From an uncultured Porphyromonadaceae bacterium (GTDB lineage: Bacteria > Bacteroidota > Bacteroidia > Bacteroidales > UBA11471), in the NCBI GenBank assembly GCA_900542765.1, contig UQOX01000010.1:1-64000 (forward strand): 64,000 nt of DNA, in the 5' to 3' direction. How positions within the stretch are numbered: the stretch's first letter is position 1; each line of letters starts with the position of its first letter. The notes beneath the pieces are model-generated. The model ran no database searches, was not told the DNA's origin, and saw only the letters and a program-made list of their open reading frames with translations. Made by a program: the position numbers and the translations under genes. Shown one piece after another: positions 7,516 through 19,783 of this stretch.

Positions 7516-9300
7516 TTATAGCGGTGCCGTGGCGTTTTTCAGCCAGGCTTTGTGGGTGTCGTCGAGCAGCGGGCTGACGCGTTCGTAGACCATCTTGTGG
7601 TATTGGTCGAGCCATTCGATTTCTTCGCAGGTGAGCAGTGAGCGGTCGATGGCCCGTTTGTCGATGGGGCAGAGGGTGAGTGTCTCGAAGCGATAGAATC
7701 GTCCGAATTCGCTTTCTCCGGCCTCGGTTACCAACGTGAGGTTTTCGGTGCGAATGCCGTATCGGCCGGCGAGGTAGACGCCGGGTTCGTTCGAGGTGAC
7801 CATGCCCGGGGTGAGCGGCGTGTTGTTCTGTTCGAGGCGTATGTTTTGCGGCCCTTCGTGCACGTTGAGGAAATGTCCCACGCCATGGCCGGTGCCGTGC
7901 AGGTAGTTGCGGAATACGTTCCACAGGTTGCGGCGGGCCAGTATGTCGATTTGGTCGCCGCGGGTACCTTGCGGGAAGATGCAGGTGGCGATGGCGATGT
8001 GGCCTTTCAGCACGAGGGTGTAGTCGCGTATCTCATCGTCGGTGAGCGGCCCGAGGACGATGGTGCGGGTGATGTCGGTCGTGCCGTCGAGATATTGGGC
8101 GCCCGAGTCGACGAGGACGAAGCCCTCGGGTTTCAGGCAGCTGCTGCTCTCCGGCGTGGCGCGGTAGTGGACGATGGCCCCGTGCTCGCGGTATCCGGCG
8201 ATGGTGGCGAAACTTTCGCCCTTGTAGAGGGGCTGGCGGCTGCGGAACTCCCGCAATTTCTCGTCGATGTCGAGCTCGGTAATGGGCTCTTTGCCGATGT
8301 GGGTGTCGAGCCAGTAGAGGAACTGCACCATGGCGGCGCCATCGCGGACCATGGCTTCCCGACGCCCTTTCATCTCGGTCTCGTTTTTGAGGCTTTTGAG
8401 CCAGGTGATGGGCGAGGCGCACCGTATCTGTTGCTGCAACGGGAGGAGGTGGGTCAGTTGATAGTTGGTTTTTCCGGGGTCGACCACCACCTTGTCGCCA
8501 CTTGGAATCTCCTGCGCGAAGGCGTAGATGCTGTCGTAGGGATGCAGTTCTATGTCGTTTTCGCGGAGGTAAGCCGCCATTTCGTCAGAAATCTTCACCT
8601 TGTCCATGAACAAGATGCGCTGCGAGGCCGAGAAGTAGGCAAAGCCCACGGCTACGGGGTTGTAAGCCACATCGTTGCCTCGAATGTTGAGCAGCCACGC
8701 CAGTTCGTCGAGCGCGCACACGAGTATGGCGTTGCCTCCTTGTGCGATGATGGCTTGTTGCACGTCGGCCCATTTTTCGTCAAGGCTTTTGCCGCTGTAT
8801 GTCGTCGGGTAGACGAAGGCTTCGCCCGAGGGCACGCCGGGGCGTCCCTGCCAAATCTCGTCGAAGGGGGCAAAGTCGGTCTTGAACCCGAGCCCTTTGC
8901 TCTTGAAATAAGCCTCCATGCGTTCGCCTTCGCCGTGAGAACAGGTCGTGCCGTCGATGGCTACGGTCGCTCCCGCCGGGAGTGTGGCTGCCAGCCAGGC
9001 TTGCAACGACGGTGTTTCGGGCAATCCCTCTTTGAACAGTTGCAGCCCCGATGCCTTCAACTCCTCGGCTGCTTGCAAGAAATAGCGCGAGTCGGTCCAC
9101 ACGCCGCCGTCGGTGGCTGTGATTACGGCGGTCCCGGCCGAGCCGGTGAAGCCCGAAATCCAAGCTCTTGATTTCCAGCGGTCGGCCGGATATTCGCTCT
9201 GGTGCGGGTCGGCACTCGGAATGATGAACGCATCGATTCCGGCCTGGCTCATGCGTTGCCGCAATGCCGCTATGCGGGAAGTATAATCGTTTGTTTTCAT
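7516..9300 (-). CDS. Xaa-Pro aminopeptidase (M24B, aminopeptidase P family)
   Basis: Cytosolic dinuclear metallopeptidase removing N-terminal residues that precede proline. Two creatinase-like N-terminal domains are followed by the pita-bread catalytic domain. Metal ligands are visible in VDSGAQYLDGTTDITRT (two Asp), HGTGHGVGHFLNVHEGP (His) and the C-terminal Glu motifs. I chose the ATG at 9300 (MKTNDYTSRIAALRQRM), giving 594 residues, the usual size of the three-domain form. The open frame further upstream to 9825 overlaps rpsU and is not plausible. A -7-like box TATATTTG lies on the minus strand at 9337-9330. Confidence 0.9.
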   Translation of the reverse strand: MKTNDYTSRIAALRQRMSQAGIDAFIIPSADPHQSEYPADRWKSRAWISGFTGSAGTAVITATDGGVWTDSRYFLQAAEELKASGLQLFKEGLPETPSLQAWLAATLPAGATVAIDGTTCSHGEGERMEAYFKSKGLGFKTDFAPFDEIWQGRPGVPSGEAFVYPTTYSGKSLDEKWADVQQAIIAQGGNAILVCALDELAWLLNIRGNDVAYNPVAVGFAYFSASQRILFMDKVKISDEMAAYLRENDIELHPYDSIYAFAQEIPSGDKVVVDPGKTNYQLTHLLPLQQQIRCASPITWLKSLKNETEMKGRREAMVRDGAAMVQFLYWLDTHIGKEPITELDIDEKLREFRSRQPLYKGESFATIAGYREHGAIVHYRATPESSSCLKPEGFVLVDSGAQYLDGTTDITRTIVLGPLTDDEIRDYTLVLKGHIAIATCIFPQGTRGDQIDILARRNLWNVFRNYLHGTGHGVGHFLNVHEGPQNIRLEQNNTPLTPGMVTSNEPGVYLAGRYGIRTENLTLVTEAGESEFGRFYRFETLTLCPIDKRAIDRSLLTCEEIEWLDQYHKMVYERVSPLLDDTHKAWLKNATAPL

Positions 9301-9479
9301 GATATGGAATATTGAGTTTCTGTTTTCTGCAAATATACAAAATAATATCGCCATATAACCCCTTTTTGCCATAAAGCGTGAATCTCTTGTGGGCGACTTC
9401 CTTTCCCCGGCCCGAGAGGAGGGCAATCCTTCGACCGAAAGCTGAAAATCTTTTTTGCAAAGAAAAATTCGGGAAAAGG

Positions 9480-9511
9480 TTTGTTTATCAGGAAACAATG
9501 TTTTAATTTTG
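9480..9511 (+). promoter_or_regulatory. promoter of rpsU
   Basis: TTTG at 9480-9483, 20-bp spacer, TAATTTTG at 9504-9511. The leader to the rpsU ATG (9553) is about 35 nt and rich in A. Confidence 0.7.
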
Positions 9512-9552
9512 CCCCGCAATTTGTAGAAGGAAACATTAAAAGACAAAAAAAT

Positions 9553-9744
9553 ATGATAGTAGTACCTGTAAAAGAAGGCGAAAACATCGAAAAAGCACTC
9601 AAAAAATTCAAAAGAAAATTTGAGAAAACCGGCGTTATCAAAGAACTGAGAAACCGTCAGGCATTTGAAAAACCCTCTGTGACCAACCGTAAAAAAATGA
9701 TGCGCGCCATCTACGTGCAGAAAATGCAGCAAGCCGAAGAATAA
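9553..9744 (+). CDS. rpsU: 30S ribosomal protein S21
   Basis: A basic protein of 63 residues beginning MIVVPVKEGENIEKALKKFK, with the typical S21 continuation KRKFEKTGVIKELRNRQ and FEKPSVTNRKKM. The ATG at 9553 is chosen over the in-frame codon at 9481 because the promoter lies upstream of it and S21 proteins start at MIVV/MPIV. In Bacteroidetes S21 contributes to occluding the anti-Shine-Dalgarno end of 16S rRNA, in keeping with the weak SD sites in most genes here. It is followed by xerC and hpf in the same direction. Confidence 0.96.
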   Translation: MIVVPVKEGENIEKALKKFKRKFEKTGVIKELRNRQAFEKPSVTNRKKMMRAIYVQKMQQAEE

Positions 9745-9860
9745 GTCTTGCAAACATCTTCGGGTGACGCGGGATAAAAAAACAAAAAACCGCGCCCGAC
9801 AGTTGGAAAATTCAAAACTATTCACTATATTCGTAGCTCAACAATCAAGAAGAGTCTCCG

Positions 9861-10772
9861 ATGATGTGGATAGACGCATTTTTAAGATATGTTCGGTATG
9901 AGAAGAATTACTCTTCTCATACCGTTCTGTCTTATAAGCGGGATCTGTTGCAGTTTGAGGAATACCTGTCGCATCTCGAAGACGCAGTGGCTCCCGAGCG
10001 GGCCGAGCGCGATCATGTGCGCGGGTGGGCCGCCTCGCTTATCGAGACGGGCAACACGGCGCGTACGGTGGCGCGTAAGTTCTCGGCCTTGCGCACCTTC
10101 TATCACTATTTGCAGAAGCAGGGCGTTGTGGCGGAGTCGCCCATGCGCGATATCGTGCTGCCCAAGATACATAAATCGCTCCCTTCGTTTGTGCGGCCGG
10201 CCGAAATGGACGCTCTCCTCGACGAGAAGGTCGCCGACGATGATTTCGCCGCTTTGCGCGACAAGCTCATACTCTCTATATTATATATGACAGGCATACG
10301 GCGTGCCGAGCTCATCGGGTTGCTCGAACGCGACGTCGACACCCTTGCCATGCAGTTCAAGGTTACCGGCAAGCGCAACAAGCAACGCATAATCCCCTTT
10401 GGGGAAGAACTCAAAACCTTGATTGAAGTCTATCGGCATGCCCGTCGGGCGGCGGTGGGAATGGAGGCTCCCCAGTTCTTTGTCAAAGACGATGGCGCAC
10501 CCTTGTATCCGCAGTATGTCTATCGGCTGGTGACCCGTCGTTTGGGGGAGGTGACAACCCTGACGCATCGCAGTCCCCATGTGTTGCGCCACAGTTTCGC
10601 GTCGGCCATGCTCAACGACGGCGCCGGGCTCAACAGCGTGAAAGAGCTGTTGGGGCATCAGTCACTTGCATCGACACAGGTTTATACCCATATAACATTT
10701 GAAGAGCTTAAACGTGATTATAAACAGGCTCACCCCAGAGCCATAAAAAAAGGAGGTCATTATGGAAGTTAG
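9861..10772 (+). CDS. xerC: tyrosine recombinase XerC/XerD
   Basis: Site-specific recombinase for resolving chromosome dimers at dif. The N-terminal SAM-like core-binding domain (WIDAFLRYVRYEKNYSSHT) precedes the catalytic domain. Catalytic residues are seen in TGIRRAEL (Arg), HVLRHSFASAM (His-x-x-Arg), LLGHQSLASTQ (His) and VYTH (nucleophile Tyr). Its 303 residues are normal. ATG codons occur at 9861 and 9864; the second gives MWIDAFL. XerC versus XerD cannot be separated by eye, but a chromosomal copy beside hpf and tuf is common in Bacteroidales. It overlaps hpf by 11 bp. Confidence 0.88.
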   Translation: MMWIDAFLRYVRYEKNYSSHTVLSYKRDLLQFEEYLSHLEDAVAPERAERDHVRGWAASLIETGNTARTVARKFSALRTFYHYLQKQGVVAESPMRDIVLPKIHKSLPSFVRPAEMDALLDEKVADDDFAALRDKLILSILYMTGIRRAELIGLLERDVDTLAMQFKVTGKRNKQRIIPFGEELKTLIEVYRHARRAAVGMEAPQFFVKDDGAPLYPQYVYRLVTRRLGEVTTLTHRSPHVLRHSFASAMLNDGAGLNSVKELLGHQSLASTQVYTHITFEELKRDYKQAHPRAIKKGGHYGS

Positions 10773-11064
10773 AATTCAGTCTATTCATTTCGATGCATCA
10801 GAACAGCTCGAAAATTTTATACAGAAAAAAGTCGAAAAGCTCAACCGCTACTGCGATGATATTTTGGCGGCCGAAGTGACGCTGAAAGTGCTCAAACCCG
10901 AAACGTCACAGAACAAAGAGGCTGGGATAAAACTCTTAGTGCCTCGCGCTGAGGATATTTTTTCATCGAAGGTAGCCGACACCTTTGAAGAAGCCGTCGA
11001 TTTGTCGCTCGACGCACTGGTGCGTCAGCTTCAAAAAAACAAAGAAAAAACGCGCTCCAAATAA
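10762..11064 (+). CDS. hpf: ribosome hibernation promoting factor (HPF/RaiA, short form)
   Basis: Ribosome-associated factor of 100 residues, the short HPF type. It starts MEVRIQSIHFDASEQLENFI and carries VEKLNRYCDDI and the EDIFSSKVADTFEEAVD segment of the beta-alpha-beta fold. It overlaps the end of xerC and has an unusually strong ribosome-binding site, AGGAGG at 10751-10756, 5 nt before the ATG, embedded in the last xerC codons. It is probably translated from the same mRNA as xerC. Confidence 0.92.
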   Translation: MEVRIQSIHFDASEQLENFIQKKVEKLNRYCDDILAAEVTLKVLKPETSQNKEAGIKLLVPRAEDIFSSKVADTFEEAVDLSLDALVRQLQKNKEKTRSK

Positions 11065-11083
11065 AAAAAAAGGTCGAAATATT

Positions 11084-11113
11084 TTTGCGGATTAAAATTT
11101 ATCTCTAAATTTG
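11084..11113 (+). promoter_or_regulatory. promoter of the tRNA-tuf-ribosomal-protein cluster
   Basis: TTTG at 11084-11087, 18-bp spacer, TAAATTTG at 11106-11113. It precedes tRNA-Tyr by about 125 bp and is the best candidate start for the tRNA-tuf-secE cluster. Confidence 0.6.
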
Positions 11114-11168
11114 CACCCGTTTCTCACCGATAGCTCCTCCGGTAAAGAGGCGGGTGCAAAAGTTTTTT
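11110..11168 (+). terminator. possible hpf terminator overlapping the tRNA promoter
   Basis: TTTGCACCCG (11110-11119) pairs with CGGGTGCAAA (11151-11160) and is followed by AGTTTTTT. It may end hpf transcription. The loop of about 31 nt is long, and the left arm coincides with the -7 box of the next promoter, so the interpretation is uncertain. Confidence 0.45.
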
Positions 11169-11240
11169 CCGCCGTGATTTTGGGAGCAAGCGCCAAGTCT
11201 CTTTTCTCTGTTGGAAGGCGCAGTGAGAGTGAAAACATAA

Positions 11241-11323
11241 GGGCGAATACCAGAGTGGCCAAATGGGGCAGACTGTAAATCTGCTGTCTTACGACTTCGG
11301 TGGTTCGAATCCATCTTCGCCCA
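11241..11323 (+). tRNA. tRNA-Tyr (GTA)
   Basis: Class II tRNA with long variable arm. The acceptor GGGCGAA/TTCGCCC is fully paired, the anticodon GTA is at 11275-11277 and the T-loop is GGTTCGAATCC. CCA is not encoded. Confidence 0.95.
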
Positions 11324-11329
11324 CAAATT

Positions 11330-11402
11330 GCGGGAGTAGCTCAGTCGATAGAGCATCAGCCTTCCAAGCTGAGGGTCGCGGGTTTGAGTCCCGTTTCCCG
11401 CT
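11330..11402 (+). tRNA. tRNA-Gly (TCC)
   Basis: Acceptor GCGGGAG/TTCCCGC (one G-T pair), anticodon TCC at 11363-11365, T-arm GCGGGTTTGAGTCCCGT. CCA is not encoded. It starts 6 nt after tRNA-Tyr. Confidence 0.95.
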
Positions 11403-11415
11403 CAATAAAGAAAAT

Positions 11416-11487
<72 letters not shown>

Positions 11488-11541
11488 CCAAGTGTAAAGC
11501 ACAACAGAGAACGCTAATCATTAATCAAAAAAATAATTATT

Positions 11542-12729
11542 ATGGCTAAAGAACAGTTTCAACGGACCAAGCCGCACGTAAACATTGGTACCATTGGCCA
11601 CGTAGACCACGGTAAAACTACCTTGACCGCTGCCATCACCACTGTACTTGCAAAAAAAGGTCTTTCCGAAATGCGCTCTTTCGATTCTATCGATAACGCT
11701 CCTGAGGAAAAAGAAAGAGGTATTACGATCAATACTTCTCACGTAGAGTATGAAACCGCAAACCGTCACTATGCACACGTAGACTGCCCGGGTCACGCCG
11801 ACTACGTTAAGAACATGGTTACCGGTGCTGCTCAGATGGACGGTGCCATCATCGTGGTAGCTGCTACCGATGGTCCCATGCCCCAAACCCGTGAGCACAT
11901 TCTTTTGGCTCGCCAAGTAAACGTTCCCCGTATCGTTGTCTTCATGAACAAATGCGATATGGTTGACGATGAAGAAATGCTCGAACTCGTAGAAATGGAA
12001 ATGAGAGAGCTCCTCTCTTCGTATGACTACGATGGCGACAATACTCCTATCATTCGCGGTTCTGCCCTCGGCGCCCTCAACGGTGAGCCCAAATGGGAAG
12101 AAAAAGTTATGGAGCTGATGGACGCCGTAGATACTTGGATTCCTCTGCCTCCGCGCGATATCGACAAACCCTTCTTGATGCCTGTTGAAGACGTATTCTC
12201 GATTACCGGTCGTGGTACTGTTGCTACCGGTCGTATCGAAACCGGTGTCATCAAAGTAGGTGATGAGGTTCAAATCATCGGTCTCGGTGCCGATGGCAAG
12301 AAATCGGTTGTTACCGGTGTGGAAATGTTCCGCAAACTCCTCGATCAAGGAGAAGCTGGTGATAACGTAGGTCTCCTCCTCCGTGGTATCGACAAGAACG
12401 AAATCAAACGTGGTATGGTAATCTGCCACCCGGGTCAGGTAACTCCTCACTCGAAATTCAAAGCTCAAGTGTATATCTTGAAGAAAGAAGAAGGTGGTCG
12501 TCACACTCCGTTCCACAACAAATACCGTCCCCAATTCTATATCCGTACCCTCGACGTGACCGGTGAGATTACTCTCCCCGAAGGAACCGAGATGGTAATG
12601 CCGGGCGACCACGTAACGATTACCGTTGAGCTCATCTACCCGGTAGCTTGCAGCGTAGGTCTTCGTTTCGCTATCCGCGAAGGCGGTCGCACCGTAGGTT
12701 CGGGACAAATCACCGAAATCCTCGACTAA
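11542..12729 (+). CDS. tuf: translation elongation factor Tu
   Basis: Cytosolic GTPase that delivers aminoacyl-tRNA to the ribosome; 395 residues. G1 [10 protein letters not shown]3 DCPGHADY and G4 NKCD are all intact, and the C-terminal barrels end [10 protein letters not shown]. Codon choice is strongly biased, as in other highly expressed genes here. It sits between tRNA-Thr and tRNA-Trp, so tRNAs and EF-Tu are likely processed from one transcript. Only one tuf copy is in the window. Confidence 0.98.
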   Translation: MAKEQFQRTKPHVNIGTIGHVDHGKTTLTAAITTVLAKKGLSEMRSFDSIDNAPEEKERGITINTSHVEYETANRHYAHVDCPGHADYVKNMVTGAAQMDGAIIVVAATDGPMPQTREHILLARQVNVPRIVVFMNKCDMVDDEEMLELVEMEMRELLSSYDYDGDNTPIIRGSALGALNGEPKWEEKVMELMDAVDTWIPLPPRDIDKPFLMPVEDVFSITGRGTVATGRIETGVIKVGDEVQIIGLGADGKKSVVTGVEMFRKLLDQGEAGDNVGLLLRGIDKNEIKRGMVICHPGQVTPHSKFKAQVYILKKEEGGRHTPFHNKYRPQFYIRTLDVTGEITLPEGTEMVMPGDHVTITVELIYPVACSVGLRFAIREGGRTVGSGQITEILD

Positions 12730-12802
12730 TCGATAACCATCGATAAAAACTAGGTAGGCCTCTTATTCTTTTAAAATAGGGACGAGAGGCTTACCAATGT
12801 TT

Positions 12803-12875
12803 ACGGGTCTAGCTCAGTTGGTAGAGCACTGGTCTCCAAAACCAGGTGTCGGGAGTTCGAGTCTCTCGACCCGTG
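12803..12875 (+). tRNA. tRNA-Trp (CCA)
   Basis: Acceptor ACGGGTC/GACCCGT fully paired, anticodon CCA at 12836-12838, T-arm GGGAGTTCGAGTCTCTC. The 3' CCA is not encoded. It lies 15 nt before secE. Confidence 0.95.
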
Positions 12876-12890
12876 CAAACTCTGAAAACA

Positions 12891-13085
12891 ATGAAAAAAA
12901 TACTTGCAGATATAAAAGAGTCGTATAACGAACTCGTTTATAAAGTATCCTGGCCCACCCGGGCAGAGCTGAGCAACAGTGCTGTGGTAGTTATGTTTGC
13001 TTCCCTTATTATTGCCATAGTTATTTTTGTGATGGACCAGGGCTTTGAGCATCTCATGGAATTTATCTACGAAAAAATTTTCTAA
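12891..13085 (+). CDS. secE: preprotein translocase subunit SecE
   Basis: Single-span inner-membrane protein of 64 residues, the essential gamma subunit of SecYEG. The amphipathic helix with YKVSWPTRAELSNSAVVV is the SecE signature, followed by one transmembrane helix (MFASLIIAIVIFVM). The ATG at 12891 is used because the upstream in-frame codons from 12846 lie within tRNA-Trp. It is 15 bp ahead of nusG. Confidence 0.95.
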   Translation: MKKILADIKESYNELVYKVSWPTRAELSNSAVVVMFASLIIAIVIFVMDQGFEHLMEFIYEKIF

Positions 13086-13100
13086 TTCGGAGGATTCCTC

Positions 13101-13640
13101 ATGTCTGATCAAAAAAGAAGCTGGTACGTTTTGCGTGCCATCAGCGGAAAAGAAGCGAAAGTGAAAGAGTATCTTGATGCTGAAATCAAGAATACCGACC
13201 TTGGCGATTTTGTGTATCAGGTATTGATTCCCACCGAGAAAGTTTATTCGGTTCGCAACGGCAAGAAAATAACCAAGGAGAGAAATCTCTATCCCGGTTA
13301 TGTCCTGGTCGAGGCGACTCTCGTAGGTGAAGTAGCCCACCGCTTGCGCAACACGACCAATGTCATCGGATTTTTGGGCGGGACAACCAATCCCGATCCA
13401 TTGAGACAATCCGAGGTCAACCGCATGCTGGGTGCCGTCGATGCCATACAAGAGGCCGAAGAGGTAATGATTCCCTACATGGTAGGCGAAACGGTAAAAG
13501 TTACCTTCGGTCCCTTCAACGGTTTCAGCGGCATCATCGAAGAGGTGAACAATGAGAAAAAGAAACTCAAAGTCATGGTGAAAATATTCGGACGGAAAAC
13601 GCCGTTGGAATTGGGATTCATGCAAGTAGAGAAAGAATGA
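13101..13640 (+). CDS. nusG: transcription termination/antitermination factor NusG
   Basis: RNA-polymerase-bound elongation factor that links transcription to Rho and ribosomes. The NGN domain starts SWYVLRAISGKEAKVKEYL, with the YPGYVLVEA segment. The C-terminal KOW domain contains GETVKVTFGPFNGFSGIIEE. Its 179 residues match the housekeeping form rather than capsule-locus UpxY paralogues. A GGAGG site lies just upstream of the ATG. Confidence 0.97.
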   Translation: MSDQKRSWYVLRAISGKEAKVKEYLDAEIKNTDLGDFVYQVLIPTEKVYSVRNGKKITKERNLYPGYVLVEATLVGEVAHRLRNTTNVIGFLGGTTNPDPLRQSEVNRMLGAVDAIQEAEEVMIPYMVGETVKVTFGPFNGFSGIIEEVNNEKKKLKVMVKIFGRKTPLELGFMQVEKE

Positions 13641-13700
13641 TTGCGGTGATGTTACGCACGCAATTGCTCTTTCTGGTTTAACAATCAAAAATATAAACAA

Positions 13701-14144
13701 ATGGCTAAAGAAATTGCTGGACAAATCAAATTGCAGATCAAAGGTGGTGCAGCAAACCCCTCTCCTCCCGTAGGTCCCGCTCTCGGTTCCAAGGGTATCA
13801 ACATCATGGAGTTTTGCAAGCAATTCAATGCCCGTACCCAAGACAAGGCAGGTAAGGTGTTGCCTGTAATCATAACGTATTACAGCGACAAGTCGTTCGA
13901 TTTCGTCGTAAAGACTCCCCCCGTTGCCATTCAACTGTTGGAAGCTACCAAAGTAAAAAGCGGTTCGGCCGAGCCCAATCGTAAAAAAGTAGCTACCATC
14001 ACTTGGGAGCAGGTAAAAACGATTGCGCAAGACAAGATGGTTGACCTGAACTGCTTTACCTTGGAGGCTGCCATGAAAATGGTTGCCGGTACAGCGAGAA
14101 GTATGGGTATAACCGTAAGTGGGGAATTCCCGACCAATAACTAA
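13701..14144 (+). CDS. rplK: 50S ribosomal protein L11
   Basis: L11 of the GTPase-associated centre, 147 residues. The conserved [20 protein letters not shown] segment near the N-terminus and the rRNA-binding C-terminal domain ending [10 protein letters not shown] are present. It lies in the standard rplK-rplA-rplJ-rplL order, 60 bp after nusG. Confidence 0.98.
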   Translation: MAKEIAGQIKLQIKGGAANPSPPVGPALGSKGINIMEFCKQFNARTQDKAGKVLPVIITYYSDKSFDFVVKTPPVAIQLLEATKVKSGSAEPNRKKVATITWEQVKTIAQDKMVDLNCFTLEAAMKMVAGTARSMGITVSGEFPTNN

Positions 14145-14159
14145 TAAACTTCAATTGAA

Positions 14160-14858
14160 ATGAGTAAACTGACAAAAAATCAAAAGTTGGCTTCCGAGAA
14201 AATTGAAGCAGGGAAAACCTATTCACTGAAAGAAGCTGCCCAGCTGGTAAAAGAAGTTACTTTTACCAAGTTCGACGCTTCGGTCGACATCGACGTCCGT
14301 TTGGGCGTTGATCCTCGCAAAGCCAATCAAATGGTGCGTGGCGTTGTGTCATTGCCTCACGGTACCGGAAAACAGGTGCGCGTACTTGCACTTTGTACCC
14401 CCGACCAAGAAGCTGATGCCAAAGCTGCCGGTGCCGATTATGTAGGTCTCGATGAGTATATCGAAAAAATCAAGGGCGGTTGGACCGACATCGACGTCAT
14501 CATTACCCAACCCTCTGTGATGGGAAAAATCGGTGCCCTCGGTCGTGTGCTCGGTCCTCGCGGATTGATGCCTAACCCCAAGAGCGGAACCGTGACCAAC
14601 GAAATCGGCAAAGCCGTTAAAGAGGTAAAACAAGGTAAAATCGACTTCAAGGTCGACAAAAATGGTATCGTTCACACCTCTATCGGTAAGGTATCTTTCA
14701 GCCCCGATCAGATTCGCGAGAACGCCAAGGAGTTCATTGCAACTCTGAACAAACTGAAACCTGCTACCGCCAAAGGTACTTATATGAAGAGTATCTATCT
14801 TTCGAGTACGATGAGCCCCGGTATCAAGATCGACCCCAAATCCGTAGATGAGATTTAA
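14160..14858 (+). CDS. rplA: 50S ribosomal protein L1
   Basis: L1 stalk protein, 232 residues, with [16 protein letters not shown] and [20 protein letters not shown]. In many bacteria L1 represses this operon by binding its mRNA; no L1-like target is obvious here. It begins 15 bp after rplK. Confidence 0.98.
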   Translation: MSKLTKNQKLASEKIEAGKTYSLKEAAQLVKEVTFTKFDASVDIDVRLGVDPRKANQMVRGVVSLPHGTGKQVRVLALCTPDQEADAKAAGADYVGLDEYIEKIKGGWTDIDVIITQPSVMGKIGALGRVLGPRGLMPNPKSGTVTNEIGKAVKEVKQGKIDFKVDKNGIVHTSIGKVSFSPDQIRENAKEFIATLNKLKPATAKGTYMKSIYLSSTMSPGIKIDPKSVDEI

Positions 14859-14872
14859 AAGGAGACCGAATT

Positions 14873-15385
14873 ATGAGAAAGGAAGATAAAGCCACCGTAA
14901 TCGAACAGATTACCGCCACTCTTAAAGAATACAGCCACATCTATCTGACTGAAACCACGACGCTCAACGCCGAGAAAACCTCCAACTTGCGTCGCGAATG
15001 TTTCAAGAACGATATCAAACTGCTGGTTGTAAAGAACACCCTGTTGAAAAAGGCATTGGAAAGCCTCGATGCCAATTATGCCGTGCTTTTCGACAGTTTG
15101 AAAGGTTCTACCACCCTGATGCTCTCCAATACGGGTAACGCCCCCGCCAAACTGATCAAAGCCTTCAAGAAAGACAATGATCAACTCGGATTCAAGGCTG
15201 CTTATGTGGAAGAAAGCTTCTATGGTGCCGACCAACTCGACGCTTTGGTAGCTATAAAGAGCAAAAACGAACTTATCGCCGACGTTATCGCATTGCTGCA
15301 ATCGCCTGCCAAGAACGTTATTTCGGCTTTGCAGTCCGGCGGTTCTACCCTTCACGGAGTGTTGCAAACTCTATCAGAACGATAA
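14873..15385 (+). CDS. rplJ: 50S ribosomal protein L10
   Basis: Stalk base protein that anchors the L7/L12 dimers, 170 residues. RRECFKNDIKLLVVKNTLLKKAL and the C-terminal L12-binding helix are recognisable. An AAGGAG site lies upstream of the ATG. Confidence 0.97.
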   Translation: MRKEDKATVIEQITATLKEYSHIYLTETTTLNAEKTSNLRRECFKNDIKLLVVKNTLLKKALESLDANYAVLFDSLKGSTTLMLSNTGNAPAKLIKAFKKDNDQLGFKAAYVEESFYGADQLDALVAIKSKNELIADVIALLQSPAKNVISALQSGGSTLHGVLQTLSER

Positions 15386-15433
15386 ACCCCTTTACAATTA
15401 ACAGAAGTAAAATAACAATTAAACTATACGAAA

Positions 15434-15808
15434 ATGGCAGATTTGAAAGCTTTTGCAGAACAATTAGTAAACCTGACCGTAAAAGAAGTAAACGAGTTGG
15501 CTCAAATCCTCAAAGAGGAATATGGCATTGAACCCGCTGCTGCAGCTGTTGCTGTTGCCGCTCCCGCCGCTGCTGGTGCAGCTGCTGCGGAAGAAAAAAC
15601 CTCTTTCGATGTTGTATTGAAAGGTGCTGGTGCCAACAAACTCGCAGTTGTTAAAGCTGTGAAAGAACACACCGGTCTCGGTTTGAAAGAAGCCAAGGAT
15701 CTCGTTGACGGTGCTCCTAACACCATCAAAGAAGGTTTGGCCAAAGCCGACGCTGAAGCGCTGAAAAAAGTACTCGAAGAAGTCGGCGCCGAAGTTGAAC
15801 TTAAATAA
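15434..15808 (+). CDS. rplL: 50S ribosomal protein L7/L12
   Basis: Acidic stalk protein of 124 residues. It has an N-terminal dimerisation helix, an Ala/Val-rich hinge (about residues 34-52) and the C-terminal factor-binding domain with [18 protein letters not shown]. The rpoB attenuator follows it. Confidence 0.98.
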   Translation: MADLKAFAEQLVNLTVKEVNELAQILKEEYGIEPAAAAVAVAAPAAAGAAAAEEKTSFDVVLKGAGANKLAVVKAVKEHTGLGLKEAKDLVDGAPNTIKEGLAKADAEALKKVLEEVGAEVELK

Positions 15809-15833
15809 CAAATTCCTGTTATTCAGGACTTTT

Positions 15834-15872
15834 GGTAAAGAGACCTTTACAGGAGGCCTCTTTACCTTTTTG
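15834..15872 (+). terminator. attenuator-type terminator between rplL and rpoB
   Basis: GGTAAAGAGACC (15834-15845) pairs with GGCCTCTTTACC (15855-15866), 12 bp with one mismatch, and is followed by TTTTTG. No promoter is clear in the 40 bp before rpoB, so partial read-through is the likely arrangement, as in the E. coli rplL-rpoB attenuator. Confidence 0.75.
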
Positions 15873-15911
15873 TGTCTATAATTTATAAGTTCAATTAACC
15901 ACCACTGACAA

Positions 15912-19715
<3,804 letters not shown>

Positions 19716-19720
19716 TACAA

Positions 19721-19747
19721 GGCCCTGCCGCCTGCGGGCGGCAGGCC
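19721..19747 (+). other. GC-rich hairpin in the rpoB-rpoC spacer
   Basis: CTGCCGCC (19725-19732) pairs with GGCGGCAG (19737-19744) across a TGCG loop, extended by flanking GGC/GCC. No T tract follows, so it is more likely an mRNA stability or processing structure than a terminator. Confidence 0.5.
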
Positions 19748-19783
19748 GATATACTATCTGCTAACGCGTTATAACTTACATAT

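Noticed and set aside
9861..10772. Tyrosine recombinase as sign of an integrated mobile element
   Set aside because: Its size, motifs and position between rpsU and hpf fit the chromosomal XerC/D; no attachment repeats or phage genes flank it.
11521..12708. Long open frame antisense to tuf (395 codons)
   Set aside because: A shadow of strong codon bias in tuf; the translation has no recognisable fold or signal and the sense strand is certain.
12752..12792. Possible terminator between tuf and tRNA-Trp (AGGCCTCT / AGAGGCTT)
   Set aside because: The stem is imperfect, the loop is large and no T tract follows; tRNA-Trp and secE are more likely cotranscribed with tuf.
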